The notes under the pieces: model-generated
Databases searched by the model: none
What the model saw: only the letters and a program-made list of their open reading frames with translations
Told to the model about the DNA's origin: nothing
In this document: positions 62,769-64,000 of the stretch, piece after piece
How positions within the stretch are numbered: the first letter of the stretch is position 1
Layout of the letters: the number at the start of each line of letters is the position of its first letter
Made by a program: the position numbers and the translations under genes
Assembly (NCBI GenBank): GCA_949825045.1
Contig: OX463815.1
Span: 32,975,356-33,039,355 of the forward strand
Source: Argyresthia goedartella
Lineage: Eukaryota; Arthropoda; Insecta; Lepidoptera; Argyresthiidae
Reading direction: 5' to 3'
Length of the DNA: 64,000 nt

Positions 62769-63104
62769 TCAACATACTGAACACTGGGTCACAGGGAAGA
62801 CATACGAATTCACTTTAAAGTTGATTCCGTATCCTAAGATGAATCCGGGCAGTTTGGGAGATTTCAAAGATATACGAACTTTCGAGCTATTGACCCATTC
62901 AACTTTGTCATACAGTCTTTCGAGACGTTTGACAGCTGCTATCTCCTGTTCGCAAGACAACTCTTTCAGCAACTCGGTTACCTCCAACTCTCGGTCCACA
63001 TCTTTGACAAGGCCATATGACAAAACAACTTCTTCAATCAAATAACACTTGTACTCAAGCTCACGGAACTTCTGACAAGCAATCAAAATATCAGCATTTT
63101 GCAT
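62769..63104 (-). pseudogene. LINE-D ORF1 C-terminal fragment
   Basis: A helix-rich segment (CQKFRELEYKCYLIEEVVLS, ELLKELSCEQEIAAVKRLER) and KLPGFILGYGINFKVNSYVF, followed by VTQCSVC and, after a stop, YHTARMC. The latter suggests a broken CxxC...H...C zinc knuckle. More Cys/His text follows downstream (KHVPN, LPHGF). The upstream part is missing. Confidence 0.65.
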
Positions 63105-63364
63105 CCCTGAGAAGACTATTGTGCCTTAATAACTTCCCAAGACCAATTTTTTTGGCAGAACATGTGAAAAAGAGATAGAGACAGTATTGCCGTATTCCTC
63201 CCTCAAAGAACGGCGGGTAACCCGCTTGGCATTGATTTTAACACGTTCGTGTTTGGATCACATAAATACATAAGTGTACCAAATTTTAACTTAACCGGTT
63301 TAGAATTTGGTCGTTTATTATTACTGTTAAACAACTAGGAGAGAAAAGGCGTAAGCGTATGTAT

Positions 63365-63826
63365 ATATGTATTTATCTACACACGTATCATAAACCCTCT
63401 TTACTGCGTACAACAACCGCACGTTACGATCAGCATAATGTTAAACTACTTGGTAAAAACTCATTTCTTATCTGAAAAATTACACATTATGACCATAATG
63501 TGTAATTTTTCTACACATTATGAAATTCAAATTTCGAACGCCGACGCCCGCCTGCATGCCGCCCCTAGTTTGTCTGTGAAGTTGGTACTGTCATTCAAAT
63601 TTCGAACGCCCGAAGTTGGTGCTACAGAACAAGCTAAACAACTGCAAAGCCACAATGCCGGTCAAACATGCGGTTCCTGAACACATCAAAGAGAGCTTAT
63701 GATATGTGTGTAGATAAACTAGTGCATAGATAAACATAATTAGGCATTAAAACTCACGAGTGATACACTCTCGAGTATTAATGCCCTCCATTATGTAGCA
63801 GTCACATAAACTACTATTATGTTCCT
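63365..63826 (-). mobile_element. MITE-P copy 5, hairpin deleted
   Basis: Minus-oriented: atttatctacacacgtatca, the acacattatgaccataatgtgt palindrome, cgccgacgcccgcctgcatg, aacatgcggttcctgaac, aattaggcattaaaact, then directly tcgagtattaatgccctcc and gtcacataaactacta. The gccttcggc hairpin between the last two blocks is missing, unlike copy 2. Confidence 0.85.
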
Positions 63827-63865
63827 AGGACAGACACGTGTGATCATGTAATGGTTATGTTTTTA

Positions 63866-63890
63866 CTTTTAAGGTACGGAACCCTGAAAA
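63866..63890 (+). repeat. F2 3'-end stub
   Basis: ttaaggtacggaaccctgaaaa, the terminal piece of F2. Too short to say more. Confidence 0.55.
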
Positions 63891-64000
63891 TTATCACTTC
63901 CACTATTTTACCATATAACATCACTTCCATGAAATTGATCCCTTCTAGCAACACTATCGAATAGTGTAATAATGCAGGCTGACTTTTTGTTTCGAAATGT

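Larger units (their letters stand above)
61400..63110 (-). mobile_element. LINE-D fragment (ORF1 and endonuclease)
   Basis: Minus strand: the ORF1 region (63104-62769 and on), then endonuclease parts at 62070-61837 and 61763-61497. The order is that of a jockey/I LINE, related to LINE-A in its endonuclease (YGGIAIVIH against YGGLAILVH). No RT is seen. It lies upstream of WD40 exon 1 in the same orientation. Confidence 0.75.

Overview
This is an AT-rich, intron-containing, repeat-saturated stretch of an insect nuclear genome. Lepidoptera is the best guess. That rests on the repeat types I recognise: Helitron, tRNA-derived SINEs, jockey/CR1/I-type LINEs, RTE-like tails, palindromic MITEs, and a short run of the insect telomere motif. 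It is an inference, not a database match. There is no bacterial-type operon, CRISPR array, rRNA gene or intact tRNA gene.

One host gene is clearly supported. It lies on the minus strand, enters near the right edge, and has eleven exons between 60316 and 31022. Every exon has AG/GT borders and the codon phases fit from exon to exon, giving about 546 residues of continuous WD40-repeat protein with 9-10 propeller blades. A charged, Ser-rich C-terminal tail follows. The last exon is uncertain (candidate near 30689) and the N-terminal part lies outside the window. The best guess for family is the WD40 half of a NACHT-WD40 (NWD/qui-1-like) protein. Its largest intron (42501-56950, 14.4 kb) holds several LINEs, MITEs and a 7-bp minisatellite of about 0.85 kb.

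The left part (1-30600) is almost entirely mobile-element debris. It contains a broken Helitron Rep gene (about 2960-5213, minus), tandem arrays, a LINE ORF1-like coiled-coil pseudogene, and a three-level nest of LINEs (16795-24520). The innermost LINE of that nest (17918-23251) is nearly complete, with ORF1 (CCHC knuckle), ORF2 (endonuclease, reverse transcriptase, RNase H, zinc knuckle), a poly-A tail and a 14-bp target-site duplication. It is disabled by only four small lesions. A LINE RT fragment and several TIR elements follow.

The right part (31000-64000) interleaves the WD40 exons with SINEs, five copies of one palindromic MITE family (MITE-P), copies of a hairpin-ended repeat (F2), and LINE fragments. 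One family, called LINE-B here, carries a conserved 3'-UTR hairpin. Precise local tandem duplications recur across unrelated elements (45x4, 114x3, 156x2, 205x2, 246x3, 294x2 and 308x2 bp). I found no convincing previously undescribed gene system. The most interesting signals are the nest, the near-intact LINE, the paired MITE-P structures, the LINE-B 3' hairpin and the multiple-of-three duplications.
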